Source: Rhodospirillales bacterium (GTDB taxonomy: Bacteria > Pseudomonadota > Alphaproteobacteria > Rhodospirillales > JAPHRK01). Taken from it: DNA of 64,000 nucleotides. Both the position numbers and the translations under genes were made by a program. The notes under the pieces are model-generated. The model had not been told where the DNA came from, made no database searches, and saw only the letters and a program-made list of their open reading frames with translations. Positions 36,943-45,598 of the stretch are shown here, one piece after another. The stretch is taken from contig JAPHRK010000009.1 in NCBI GenBank assembly GCA_026196105.1, positions 62,001-126,000 of the forward strand, in the 5' to 3' direction. Within the stretch, counting starts at the first letter, position 1; every line of letters starts with the position of its first letter.

Positions 36943-37920
36943 ATGACAAAATTGATTGTTACGAACGGGGATTCAGCCGCAGGCCTTTTGAAATCTGTTT
37001 TCCCTGCAGCAACAATTTTGCCTTGGCACGATGTGCTTCATGAAGGACCTGTACCCCAAACGGAGACTCTTGAGGCTTTAACAGTCATTCGCGATGAATA
37101 TTTGAGCCAAGCCTTCCCTGTGGGAGAGCCAGAAGGCCCCTCAAAATTAAATCTTCGTGATGAGGTTCTGAAGTCCCATGAAGATTTCTCCCAGATTGAG
37201 TTTTGGTTTGAGCATGATCTTTATGATCAACTTCAGCTAATACAAGCGCTTGATTATTTTGCCGCTGTTGGTCGAGATAATGGACTCTACCTTTTTCAAG
37301 CAGATGATTATCTGGGAGAACAAAATATCCAGTCGATAGAGAGAATGGCCCTCTCACCTCTTAAAATAGATGTCGGGCTGCTGCGGTTAGCCAGCAAAGC
37401 TTGGGCTTCATTTCGTCAACCGGATCCCCATTCATGGGTGGCATTGCTTGAAAACTCAATTGAGCAACTGCCATACTTAACTTCAGCTATCCTTCGTATG
37501 CTTGAAGAACTTCCTGATGTGAAGAACGGTCTTTCCCGCAGCGAAGAACAAATCCTCCGACACTTGAGTCAAAAAGAAAATACGCCTGTTGAGTTATTTC
37601 GCGCTTGCCAAAGCAAGGAAGAAGCTAAATTCATGGGGGATGGCACTTTCTTTAACCTCCTTGAAAACCTTGCAGGATCAAAAATTCCTCTGATCCAAGG
37701 ACTTGGCACCTCCTCATTCTGGTCTGCGGTAACTCAAAAAGACCCCCAAAAATATTTTTCAGCCTCTGTTTCTTTGACTGAAGCTGGTCAAGCCACTCTT
37801 GGTGGGATGTTTGACCATGCGGTGAAGAATAATATTAATCGCTGCTGGGGCGGCACTCATCTTAAGGCAGGAAATATTTGGCGATGGGACAGAGCGAAAA
37901 GGAAATTAGAGGGGGGATAA
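36943..37920 (+). CDS. DUF1835 domain protein
   Basis: A 325-residue cytoplasmic protein. The N-terminal DUF1835 domain is recognisable from LIVTNGDSAAGLL and LPWHDVLHEGPVP. EFWFEHDLYDQLQLIQAL follows in the middle. The C-terminal part contains a winged-helix-like ARSE/SEEQILRHLSQ segment. No enzymatic role is established. It follows the channel gene by 8 bases with ribosome site AGGGG, and ends before a bidirectional terminator. Functional relation to the channel is unknown. Confidence 0.8.
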   Translation: MTKLIVTNGDSAAGLLKSVFPAATILPWHDVLHEGPVPQTETLEALTVIRDEYLSQAFPVGEPEGPSKLNLRDEVLKSHEDFSQIEFWFEHDLYDQLQLIQALDYFAAVGRDNGLYLFQADDYLGEQNIQSIERMALSPLKIDVGLLRLASKAWASFRQPDPHSWVALLENSIEQLPYLTSAILRMLEELPDVKNGLSRSEEQILRHLSQKENTPVELFRACQSKEEAKFMGDGTFFNLLENLAGSKIPLIQGLGTSSFWSAVTQKDPQKYFSASVSLTEAGQATLGGMFDHAVKNNINRCWGGTHLKAGNIWRWDRAKRKLEGG

Positions 37921-38032
37921 AAGTAGGAGCTTGTAGGCTCTTTCAACATACTTACAATCGCCTCAATAAAAACAATCTCAGCTTGCCTCTCATATACGGA
38001 GTATTCGCCAAAAGCACAGGATATCGAATGTT

Positions 38033-38080
38033 TAAATAAAGCCGACACTTCTTCGCTTGAGGGAGCGTCGGCTTTATTTA
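38033..38080. terminator. Bidirectional terminator between convergent genes
   Basis: TAAATAAAGCCGAC and GTCGGCTTTATTTA are perfect 14-base inverted arms around a 20-base loop. A-rich on one side and T-rich on the other, so it can serve both the DUF1835 gene and the minus-strand sulfur cluster, whose last stop is at 38082. Confidence 0.85.
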
Positions 38081-38081
38081 C

Positions 38082-38594
38082 TTATTTGTCTTCGACAGTC
38101 CGGGAACGCATTTGACAGGCAAAGGACATAAGGAATTGCAGAGCTTGCTGTGATTCAGGTTTGCTCAGCATTGAGATGGTTGAGAAGAGCCCGCCCGAGG
38201 ATTGATGGGAGGAGGCTTCTTCTGCTGCGGCAGCCATAGCTTCTTTAGTGTTGTGGGCTAAATCGGCCATTTCTTCATTGGCGAGATTATTCATCATATG
38301 CTCAACAAAGATGAAAAGCCGTTCAATCATATTATCAGTGGCGGCAGCTCGCGCCCCATGAATAAGATCAACCAATTGGAAGGCGGTATCCAAAGCGCCT
38401 GTTTTATGGGCCTCGGTTAGCTTGCCGATTAAATCAATCACGGCGTCCTTGGTGTCTTCATCATTCAGCAGGTCAACCACTTCAAGGGCATTGGCCCCTG
38501 TAATGCTTAAGCGTTCCACCATACCATCGGTCAATGAATCCGAGGCAGCCTGGGCCAATCGCATGGCACCGGATTCTGTCGCTGTATCTGACAT
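38082..38594 (-). CDS. DUF1641 protein
   Basis: A 170-residue soluble helical protein of the DUF1641 family, often encoded next to sulfide:quinone reductase-like or formate dehydrogenase-like genes. LLNDEDTKDAVIDLIGKLTEA and the C-terminal SKPESQQALQFLMSFACQM are typical. It is the last gene of a four-gene minus-strand cluster with a flavoprotein, TusA and a DsrE-like protein. Role unknown; possibly a partner of the flavoprotein, whose stop lies 12 bases upstream. Confidence 0.83.
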   Translation of the reverse strand: MSDTATESGAMRLAQAASDSLTDGMVERLSITGANALEVVDLLNDEDTKDAVIDLIGKLTEAHKTGALDTAFQLVDLIHGARAAATDNMIERLFIFVEHMMNNLANEEMADLAHNTKEAMAAAAEEASSHQSSGGLFSTISMLSKPESQQALQFLMSFACQMRSRTVEDK

Positions 38595-38606
38595 TTATCG
38601 CCCTCC

Positions 38607-39746
38607 CTAAAGTAGACCGCGAGCGGACAACCAATAGAGGCGGTTGTATGCCAGCTTGAACCAGTGAATCATTTGTGATGGAGGGCCTGGATTTGGCGGG
38701 GTGGTGTAGTTGAACCACACATAGGTACCTTCGTCCATGCCCGTTTCAATAAAGCAATAGACCTTACCGTCATAATCTCTGGCCCAACGGTTTTCAGTCA
38801 GGATGGAGGTGAGGTTGTCTATGACGACGTCTGCTTCAAAGTGAGCCGTGGAACCTGCTTTTGAAATTGGAATGTTGGTGGTATCGCCGCAAACAAAGAT
38901 ATCCGTCGTGCCATCCATGAGTAGCTTCTTTTTGTCAGTCGGAACCCAGCCGCCGTCACCAAGTCCTGAACTAGAAATAACTTCAGCACCAGAGTGAGGA
39001 GGGATGGTGACCAACATATCGTAAGAAAGAGTTTCGCCTTCTTCTGAAGTGATGGTTTTATTATCTGGGTCTACTTCTTTAGTGTTGAAGAAGGTCTCGT
39101 ACTTAATGCCGAACTTATCCATTTCAGGCTGGGCCCAAAGTGCGACAGGCTCCAAACCGTGAAGACGCCCAATTGGATAAGTGTAGGTGATTTCAGTTTT
39201 GTCCATCACGCCTTTTTCGGTTAAGTAATCATAAAGCATGAAGGTGATCTCAAGAGGAGCCACAGGGCATTTGTGAGGGACGTTAACGTTAACAACGATT
39301 TTACCGCCTTCAAAATCATCCAGGGCGCTGCGCATTTTGCGTGCACCTTCAAGGTCATAGAACCAATGAGCGCTTTCCGCCATGCCGGGAATGCTTTGTG
39401 GCATGATGCGAGAGCCCGTTGCCAGGACAAGGTAATCATAGGTATAGGTCTTGCCAGAGTCGGTGGTGACTTCTTTTTTGTCGGTGTCGATATTTTTAGC
39501 CGGGTCAATAAAGTAAGGAACCCGTTTATCAAGAACCTTGCGTTGATCCCTAAACAATTCAGCTTCGCGCATTTTACCAAAAGGAATGTAGAGCAGTCCT
39601 GGTTGGTACATATGTTGATCCGAGGTACCAAGCATTGTAATGGCAACGTCGCCGGACTTGATTTGTTTGGTGAGCTGGCGACAGAGGCCGTTAGCGATAA
39701 TTGTGCCAGCTAATCCACCGCCCACAATAAGTATCTTCTTGGTCAT
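38607..39746 (-). CDS. Sulfide:quinone oxidoreductase-like flavoprotein
   Basis: A 379-residue FAD-dependent disulfide oxidoreductase. LIVGGGLAGTIIAN binds FAD, LVLATGSRIMPQSIPG and FVCGDTTNIP are the other dinucleotide segments. Of the Cys usually needed in SQR, C160 (VPHKCPVAP) and C331 (VYCFIETG) sit where the redox pair is expected; the third, near residue 125, is absent. The amphipathic C-terminus (IHWFKLAYNRLYWLSARG) could anchor it to the membrane. It probably oxidises sulfide or a persulfide and reduces quinone; assignment to an SQR type needs a tree. Clustered with tusA and a dsrE-like gene. Confidence 0.8.
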   Translation of the reverse strand: MTKKILIVGGGLAGTIIANGLCRQLTKQIKSGDVAITMLGTSDQHMYQPGLLYIPFGKMREAELFRDQRKVLDKRVPYFIDPAKNIDTDKKEVTTDSGKTYTYDYLVLATGSRIMPQSIPGMAESAHWFYDLEGARKMRSALDDFEGGKIVVNVNVPHKCPVAPLEITFMLYDYLTEKGVMDKTEITYTYPIGRLHGLEPVALWAQPEMDKFGIKYETFFNTKEVDPDNKTITSEEGETLSYDMLVTIPPHSGAEVISSSGLGDGGWVPTDKKKLLMDGTTDIFVCGDTTNIPISKAGSTAHFEADVVIDNLTSILTENRWARDYDGKVYCFIETGMDEGTYVWFNYTTPPNPGPPSQMIHWFKLAYNRLYWLSARGLL

Positions 39747-39842
39747 TGATATCCTCCCTGGATTTATATTTCCGCATGAATTTTTTTGATAAGCGGCCCT
39801 CTTTAAGCGGGGCCGTTTTCCAATCAGTAATAGGTGGCTTAG

Positions 39843-40073
39843 TTATTTGGTTTTTTCGACTACTAAGCTCCAGTAACCATCGCATTCATTGGTTTCGATA
39901 AGTTTGTGTCCAACTTTATCGACCCAAATTGGAAGATCTTTGACGGTGCCTTGATCAGTAGACCAGACCTCTACTTCATCACCAATTTCAATCAGTTTCA
40001 GTGCAGCGATGACTTCCATTAGGGGGCCGGGACAAAAAGCGCCACGGGCATCTATGGTTTTTCTTTGGCTCAT
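39843..40073 (-). CDS. tusA: TusA family sulfur carrier
   Basis: A 76-residue sulfurtransferase. TIDARGAFCPGPLMEVIAAL contains the CPxP active site with C14 as sulfur carrier. The rest is the compact two-layer fold (GDEVEVWSTDQGTVKDLPIW). In rDsr organisms TusA delivers sulfur to DsrEFH, so this gene may connect the flavoprotein cluster with the dsr operon 6 kb away. It lies between the flavoprotein and the DsrE-like gene on the same strand. Confidence 0.9.
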   Translation of the reverse strand: MSQRKTIDARGAFCPGPLMEVIAALKLIEIGDEVEVWSTDQGTVKDLPIWVDKVGHKLIETNECDGYWSLVVEKTK

Positions 40074-40115
40074 AATAAAGGGTCATCCTTCGTTGGTAGA
40101 AATTTTGTTGTATTT

Positions 40116-40514
40116 TTAAAGCGTCATCAATTGGCCGTCTTCGGCATCTGATAAAAACTTAGTTAATCCAAGGGCCTCATCAAAGAGGTCTTCTGTCAGA
40201 TTGTTCATGTCCCACTCAAGGAGATCAAGGGCCATGGTGCAAGCATACATGGTGAGGTCGCCTAGCATTTTTCCTTGACCAAATAGCTCGATGGCATCAG
40301 GTGCTTTTTTATCCAGAAGTAATTTTGAAAATGCCCCTCCTGTATAACGCCTGGGAGACTCTGCTCCCTTTTTAAAAGAAAGTATAGCATTCATAGTAAC
40401 GAGCACATAGACAGGCCGTTCAGATACAGCAGCCACTGCTGCGGTCATTCCTGCTATTTGGATTTTTTCATGTGTGCCTGAGCATAATAGAATAAAGAGT
40501 GGCTGATTTGCCAT
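40116..40514 (-). CDS. DsrE-like peroxiredoxin-family protein
   Basis: A 132-residue DsrE/DsrF-like fold protein. FILLCSGTHEKIQIAGMTAAVAA carries an early Cys, and LTMYACTMALDLLEWD a second at the position used for sulfur transfer in DsrE2-type proteins. It is soluble, unlike membrane-bound DsrE2A. First gene of the DsrE-like, TusA, flavoprotein, DUF1641 cluster; divergent from the anion transporter across an AT-rich 293-base gap. Confidence 0.82.
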   Translation of the reverse strand: MANQPLFILLCSGTHEKIQIAGMTAAVAAVSERPVYVLVTMNAILSFKKGAESPRRYTGGAFSKLLLDKKAPDAIELFGQGKMLGDLTMYACTMALDLLEWDMNNLTEDLFDEALGLTKFLSDAEDGQLMTL

Positions 40515-40807
40515 CGGTTGTGTTCCCTCCCTGCCTTTATAAAAGACTAGCCGTTAATCGGAAGTCTTGGTTTGATGAGTTTCAATATATAATTACCGAA
40601 TATGATTTTAATTTAAATCCCAAGAAAAAAATGTTGTTTTTGAGGGGATTTGTTAACTATGTATAATTTATAAGAATATGGTTGCAAAAACAGAGGCTTC
40701 CCTGTAAATAAGGAAACAATAATATAATAAAATTGAATATATACAGGGTAGACTTTCAATAGTGAAAGGGGGGCGTTATTCCAACGACCACCCAAAAATC
40801 GAGCAAG

Positions 40808-42319
40808 GTGAAACCTAACCTCCAGGTACACAGCTTTCGGAGCAGGCTTCCATCTGTTAGGGCTCAGCGGTTAATAGCATTGCGTTTCCGGCGCAAGCTT
40901 ATCTTCTTCTGGGATAAGCGCTGGTTCATTATTGCTATGATTGTTGGCGCTATCATGTTGCAACTTCCTTTGCCAGATGGCTTGAGTAGCGCGGGAATGG
41001 CGGTTCTTGCCATGTCTGTTATGGCAACAATTCTGTTTATCACCGAACCAATCCCTTTGCCGACAGTGGCTTTGCTGATCATTGTTGGGCAAGTCATCCT
41101 TCTTGGGATAGATTCTTCTGAAGTTGCCAGAAGCCTGATGAAGGATTCTGTCTTGTTTATCATGGGCTCATTGATGCTAGCCGTTGCGGTGGTTAAGCAA
41201 AAACTTGATAAACGACTCGCCTATTTTATTGTCCGCATTACCGGGACCAAGACCTCGCGCATTGCCTTCGGTATTTCTGTGGTTTCAGGCTTATTGGCTT
41301 CAATTATTGGTGAGCACACGGTTGCAGCCATGATGCTGCCTGTCGGTATTACCTTAATTACCTTGACCTCAGATGACCCTAAGAAAGTTCGCAATTTAGC
41401 TGCGGTTCTTCTTTTCTCAATCTCATACGGGTGTTCTGTTGCTGGGATTGGTACCCCTTCAGGAGGGGCACGTAACGCGATTATGATCGGGTATTGGAAA
41501 GAATTTTTCTATGACCCGACAAACCCAGAAACCTTTAAGTTTATTATCGATTATATGACTTGGATGGCCTATGCCTATCCCATGTTCTTGATCCAGTTGC
41601 CTTTTGTGACGGCTATTTTGCTTCTCACATTTAAGCCAGAACATAATGACCTTTCCCGCGCTGTAGTTAAGCTCCGCGCCCAAGTGCAAAGCGAAGGAAG
41701 CATGAAGGGGGGCGATTATCTCGCCATTGTCATTTTCTTCCTGACCTTACTGGGGTGGATTTTTCTCTCGTCAGACTTAGGGATGGGGACCATTGCCTTG
41801 CTTGGGGCGGCAGCGTTCCTTATCGCTGGATTGGTCAAATGGGAAGACGTGAATTCTGGAGTTAACTGGGGGGTCGTGCTGCTTTATGCCGCCGCGATTT
41901 CTCTGGGTGTCCAGATGAAAGATACGGGGGCAGCCATATGGGTGGCTGAAAGTTTCTTATCTATTTTGACCCCCTTAGGTGCAGATAGTGGTGTGGGTCT
42001 TTGGGCAGCTGTTTCTCTTCTTACAACATCTGTGACCAATACAATGTCTAACGGTGCTGCTGTCGCCGTGTTGGGGCCGATTGTGCTTAAACTTGCCGTT
42101 GTTGCGAATGAAAGCCCAATTATTCTTGGCTTTATTACCTCTGTTTCTTCTGCCTTTGCTTATCTTACGGTGGTTGGAACACCTGCATGTACAATTGTTT
42201 ATGCGTCAGGCTATCTTAAAGCCACTGACTTTCTTGTGGTCGGATGGAAGATGGTCATTATGTCAACAATTCTCATGTTGCTTGCCGCAAGCATTTACTG
42301 GCCGCTTTTAACAGGCTAG
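40808..42319 (+). CDS. SLC13/DASS family anion transporter
   Basis: A 503-residue sodium-coupled dicarboxylate/sulfate-type transporter with about eleven or twelve helices. Two SNT-like signatures are visible: SGLLASIIGEHTVAAMMLPV and, in the second half, TTSVTNTMSNGAAVAVLGPI. Sulfate or C4-dicarboxylate are both possible; the position beside sulfur genes hints at sulfate but does not prove it. The GTG start at 40808 is uncertain, because no good ribosome site is seen; the first helix begins about residue 38. Confidence 0.87.
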   Translation: MKPNLQVHSFRSRLPSVRAQRLIALRFRRKLIFFWDKRWFIIAMIVGAIMLQLPLPDGLSSAGMAVLAMSVMATILFITEPIPLPTVALLIIVGQVILLGIDSSEVARSLMKDSVLFIMGSLMLAVAVVKQKLDKRLAYFIVRITGTKTSRIAFGISVVSGLLASIIGEHTVAAMMLPVGITLITLTSDDPKKVRNLAAVLLFSISYGCSVAGIGTPSGGARNAIMIGYWKEFFYDPTNPETFKFIIDYMTWMAYAYPMFLIQLPFVTAILLLTFKPEHNDLSRAVVKLRAQVQSEGSMKGGDYLAIVIFFLTLLGWIFLSSDLGMGTIALLGAAAFLIAGLVKWEDVNSGVNWGVVLLYAAAISLGVQMKDTGAAIWVAESFLSILTPLGADSGVGLWAAVSLLTTSVTNTMSNGAAVAVLGPIVLKLAVVANESPIILGFITSVSSAFAYLTVVGTPACTIVYASGYLKATDFLVVGWKMVIMSTILMLLAASIYWPLLTG

Positions 42320-42353
42320 GGTAAATTGAGTAGGGGCTACTTAGAGGGAAAAC

Positions 42354-43310
42354 ATGTCCGAGCAACAGGAAAAAAGAGTAGACGATCGATTTAGAATCCT
42401 CGTCTGCATTGATGGTTCCGATGAAGGGTATCGGGGCTTGAAATACGCTGTCAAACTTGGCGGTGGTGTTAATGCTGATATTGTTCTTCTCTATGTTCGC
42501 CCACATGACCAAGGTTTACGTTCAGGTGGCCTGCAAGTCAGTGTTGCCCGGGAAAATATGCTCAAGTGGGGTTTAGAACTTCCCGGACTTACATACCTGA
42601 AAACAGGCCGCGATATGCTGGTAGAAATGGGGGCCATGTCTTTAGATTGGCAAGAAAGCCATGTTCATACAGATGTGGCTGGCACGTCTCTCGGTGATAA
42701 TAAAATTGATTATCTGTCTGAGACCGGGCAAAAAATTGTTCTTAAATTGAAAGTTGCACCCAACATTGTAACAGGGATTCTCGACCAGTGGGAATTGGGT
42801 GAATATGACCTAATCATCCTTGGTGCTTCTGAGCGCTGGCGGGAACGTACCACCAAAAGCTTTACGGATCCGGCTGTGGCTGAAAAAGTGGCTAAAAATG
42901 CCCCTTGTTCAGTTATCGTTGCCCGTGAATTGGCGGTTGGTAACGGTCATCTGATCTGTGTTGACGGCTCGCCCCATTCTCTAGATGCGGTCCGACGGGA
43001 TGCTTACATTGCAAGCCGTTGTGATTGCGATATTTCCCTAATTTCTGTGGCTAGGCATGAGCGGGAGAAATCCCGAGCTGAAGAGAGCTTAAAAGAGGCG
43101 GCTGAGATACTTAAAGAATTGGGGGTAACCCCAATTGATCAAGTCGTGAGAATCGGTGATCCCGTGGACCAGGTTATTGATGTTGGTCCAGATTATTCTC
43201 TGCTTGTGGTTGCCGATACAGGGAAAGGGGCTATTGAGCGTTTCTTCTCAGGCTCAGTCGCCTTTGAAATTGTTGAAAAAGCCTATAACTCGGTAATGAT
43301 CATTAGATAA
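42354..43310 (+). CDS. Universal stress protein, two tandem Usp domains
   Basis: A 318-residue cytosolic protein. Domain 1 starts FRILVCIDGSDEGYRGLKYA; domain 2 starts HLICVDGSPHSLDAVRRDAY and ends with GSVAFEIVEKAYNSVMIIR, close to the ATP-binding G-S-V motif of UspA. Domain 1 has a long insert (about residues 50-120). It is 34 bases downstream of the transporter on the same strand, so likely co-regulated. Confidence 0.85.
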   Translation: MSEQQEKRVDDRFRILVCIDGSDEGYRGLKYAVKLGGGVNADIVLLYVRPHDQGLRSGGLQVSVARENMLKWGLELPGLTYLKTGRDMLVEMGAMSLDWQESHVHTDVAGTSLGDNKIDYLSETGQKIVLKLKVAPNIVTGILDQWELGEYDLIILGASERWRERTTKSFTDPAVAEKVAKNAPCSVIVARELAVGNGHLICVDGSPHSLDAVRRDAYIASRCDCDISLISVARHEREKSRAEESLKEAAEILKELGVTPIDQVVRIGDPVDQVIDVGPDYSLLVVADTGKGAIERFFSGSVAFEIVEKAYNSVMIIR

Positions 43311-43329
43311 GGTTTAGGTTGATCAAAAC

Positions 43330-44010
43330 CTACTTGTCATCATGCCCGCCGTCGGGCATGTCCCCGGGGGTGCGCCGTCCTTTACCGTCGCCGAGTTTTA
43401 AATCTCCTAGGTCATGAATCCCCGGAGGTTCGTGGCCTAATTCTCCAGGACGCCTTATATCTTTTGAATCTCCTTGGATGAGACCTTCTAAATCTTCATC
43501 GTCCACTTCTTCGGGGACCCATTGGTCCATGTAGTGGTCCAGAGGGCTTTTGTTGAGGTTGGTTATTTCAGGGTGCTCTGATTTATCCATTTCATCCAAA
43601 TTCACCCAACCAGGAGAATCGTCTTCAGCACCTTCTTCCTTCGCCATCCGGGCAAGCATGTCGGCATATTCATGAGCTGCTTCGGCTTGTTGAAAATCGA
43701 CATGCTCTTTGTGAGGGCGGAAAACCCATAGTAATAATGCAGCAGGAACACCAAAAATAACCCAGATAGGAAAGGCCAAAAAGAGCCCAAAAGAGTAGCT
43801 CCAAAACTCGGGCCCCAAAAGCTTTTCAACTCTTATTTGGGAAACAATTAAACTGCCAGGGTCTTTGGCATACCAAAGTTCTTCAGCAGAAACCAATCCG
43901 CGAGAGCCAAGGCTCGCTTCATTCGCCGCTCCAATGAAAGCGAGAGCGACAAAAAGCCAGCCGAAGATAAACCCTAGGCTCATTTTATGTTTTCTAGGAT
44001 TGTTACTCAA
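43330..44010 (-). CDS. Two-helix membrane protein, unknown
   Basis: A 226-residue protein with two hydrophobic helices (about residues 11-30 and 70-95) and a long hydrophilic C-terminal tail. The tail is acidic, then Gly/Pro/His-rich (ELGHEPPGIHDLGDLKLGD and GDMPDGGHDD) and could bind metal or be disordered. I do not recognise the family. The start overlaps the stop of the Ubi hydroxylase gene by 4 bases, so the two are translationally coupled. Confidence 0.7.
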   Translation of the reverse strand: MSNNPRKHKMSLGFIFGWLFVALAFIGAANEASLGSRGLVSAEELWYAKDPGSLIVSQIRVEKLLGPEFWSYSFGLFLAFPIWVIFGVPAALLLWVFRPHKEHVDFQQAEAAHEYADMLARMAKEEGAEDDSPGWVNLDEMDKSEHPEITNLNKSPLDHYMDQWVPEEVDDEDLEGLIQGDSKDIRRPGELGHEPPGIHDLGDLKLGDGKGRRTPGDMPDGGHDDK

Positions 44011-45230
44011 AGAGGGTCTCCTGCCACGAGACGAGGGAGGTTTCCGACTACGCCCATAGCATGGCGCATGAATAAACGTTTCAAGGGCCCTGCCTTATCA
44101 ACAGCGGCAAGGCCTAAGTCACGGGCTAACCGTAAAGGCGCGATATCGTTTGAAAATAGCTTGTTTAAGCTGTGGGTAACGGTCGCCATGGCAAACACAT
44201 CTGGGCGTCGCCAGTTCTCATAATTTTCCAGAACTGTTCCGCTCCCAACATCCAGCCCTAAGCGATGGGCATCAACAATAACCTCGGCCAATACTGCTAC
44301 GTCACGCAAACCTAAGTTTAAACCTTGTCCTGCGATCGGGTGAATAACATGGGCTGCATCACCGATGAGAGCGAGGCGAGTATCTGTATAGGCGTTTGAG
44401 GTCTGTAAGCTTAAGGGATAAGAAAAACGAGGGCCGAGAAGTTCTAAATCACCCAGCCAATCTCCAAACCGTTTTTTGACTTCCTGTAAGAAGGGGCCGT
44501 CATCCAAGCTTAAATAGTTTTGAGCCAATTCAGTGGTTTCAGTCCAAACCAAATTCATCCGGTTGCCGGTCATAGGCAGCATAGCGAAGGGTCCGCTGGG
44601 TAGGAAAAGCTCAACGGCAACTCCGTCATGAGGTTCTTGATGTCCAACAGAACAGACGATGGCGGTTTGCTTGTAATCATACTGGCGGGTGCTAATTCCA
44701 GCATTGTCGCGGGTCGGAGAAAACTTGCCTTCAGCGGCAACGGCAAGTCGAGCCTTTATCGTTTTGCCGTCATTAAGTTTTGCTTCAACCCCGTGGGAGT
44801 CGTGAACAAGCTCTTCTACGGCGGCGGGCGCATATACTTTGAGAGGTTTGAGCGCAGCTGCCCGTTGGGCGAGGCCAGAGCGAATCACTCTGTTTTCAAC
44901 AATATAGCCGAAGGGATCATCGCCAACGTCTTCGTGATTATAGTGCAAAAATAAAGATGAAATGCCGTCTTTGAAATTTCCGTCTACTACTCGGATGTCA
45001 TAAATTGGTCCGGCATCAGCTGCCAAAAAAGGCCAAACACCAAGCCCTTCAAAGATCATGGCTGAGGCATGGGCTAAGGAGCAGGTCCGCCCATCAAAAT
45101 CTTGGTCTAAATCTTTCCCAGGGGCATGGCGTTCAACTACGGCAGTTTTGATGCCAGCATCAGCCAAGGCGACAGAGAGACTCATCCCCACCATACCACC
45201 CCCAATTACGAGTACGTCAACTTCAGCCAT
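44007..45230 (-). CDS. UbiH/UbiF/COQ6-type FAD monooxygenase
   Basis: A 407-residue flavoprotein hydroxylase of ubiquinone biosynthesis. DVLVIGGGMVGMSLSVALAD binds FAD, DGRTCSLAHASAMI follows, and LALIGDAAHVIHPIAGQGLN is the signature (GD motif) near residue 290. Alphaproteobacteria often use one or two such enzymes for several ring positions (UbiH, UbiF, UbiL, UbiM), so I do not assign the position. Ubiquinone would be the acceptor for SQR-like and Dsr electrons here. Confidence 0.88.
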   Translation of the reverse strand: MAEVDVLVIGGGMVGMSLSVALADAGIKTAVVERHAPGKDLDQDFDGRTCSLAHASAMIFEGLGVWPFLAADAGPIYDIRVVDGNFKDGISSLFLHYNHEDVGDDPFGYIVENRVIRSGLAQRAAALKPLKVYAPAAVEELVHDSHGVEAKLNDGKTIKARLAVAAEGKFSPTRDNAGISTRQYDYKQTAIVCSVGHQEPHDGVAVELFLPSGPFAMLPMTGNRMNLVWTETTELAQNYLSLDDGPFLQEVKKRFGDWLGDLELLGPRFSYPLSLQTSNAYTDTRLALIGDAAHVIHPIAGQGLNLGLRDVAVLAEVIVDAHRLGLDVGSGTVLENYENWRRPDVFAMATVTHSLNKLFSNDIAPLRLARDLGLAAVDKAGPLKRLFMRHAMGVVGNLPRLVAGDPL

Positions 45231-45598
45231 AACGCCTTTTCACCAATAAGTTAATCTTAAACCCAAAGATGGCCCTTGGCCTCTGATATGTCCAGAGGAA
45301 GCTGTTTTCAAGTTGCACTTTTAGAAAATAATTATGGCAACGCATTAGGGCATAAAGTCGCCACATTCATGTTGATAATAAGGACCATCAGAGTTCCAAT
45401 ATTACTGGAGTAGATGTTAATCAATCTGGGCCGATGCCCCCCCTTAGGTACCAGGATTGAGGACATTCATCAAATGACAGCTGATGTTCTGATAACGACG
45501 GATGTTAAATCCAGCGACCGGGTCCCCCCCCACCCGGTCGCTTCGTTTTTTGTTATTAGGATTGCTCTTCGGGAATAAATTGGTAATTTCTCTTCCAC
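45231..45598. other. Intergenic region upstream of ccmA, 368 bp
   Basis: Between the divergent Ubi hydroxylase and ccmA. It contains an AT-rich promoter-like part (45330-45405), then about 110 bases of moderate composition, then a strong terminator (45513-45551) placed 48 bases before ccmA. The arrangement allows a short transcript of about 140 nt ending at the terminator, or an attenuated ccm leader. No credible protein seen. Confidence 0.5.
45513..45551 (+). terminator. Strong rho-independent terminator just before ccmA
   Basis: AGCGACCGGGT and ACCCGGTCGCT are perfect 11-base arms around eight C, followed by TCGTTTTTT. There is no plus-strand gene upstream that it could belong to. Confidence 0.88.
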
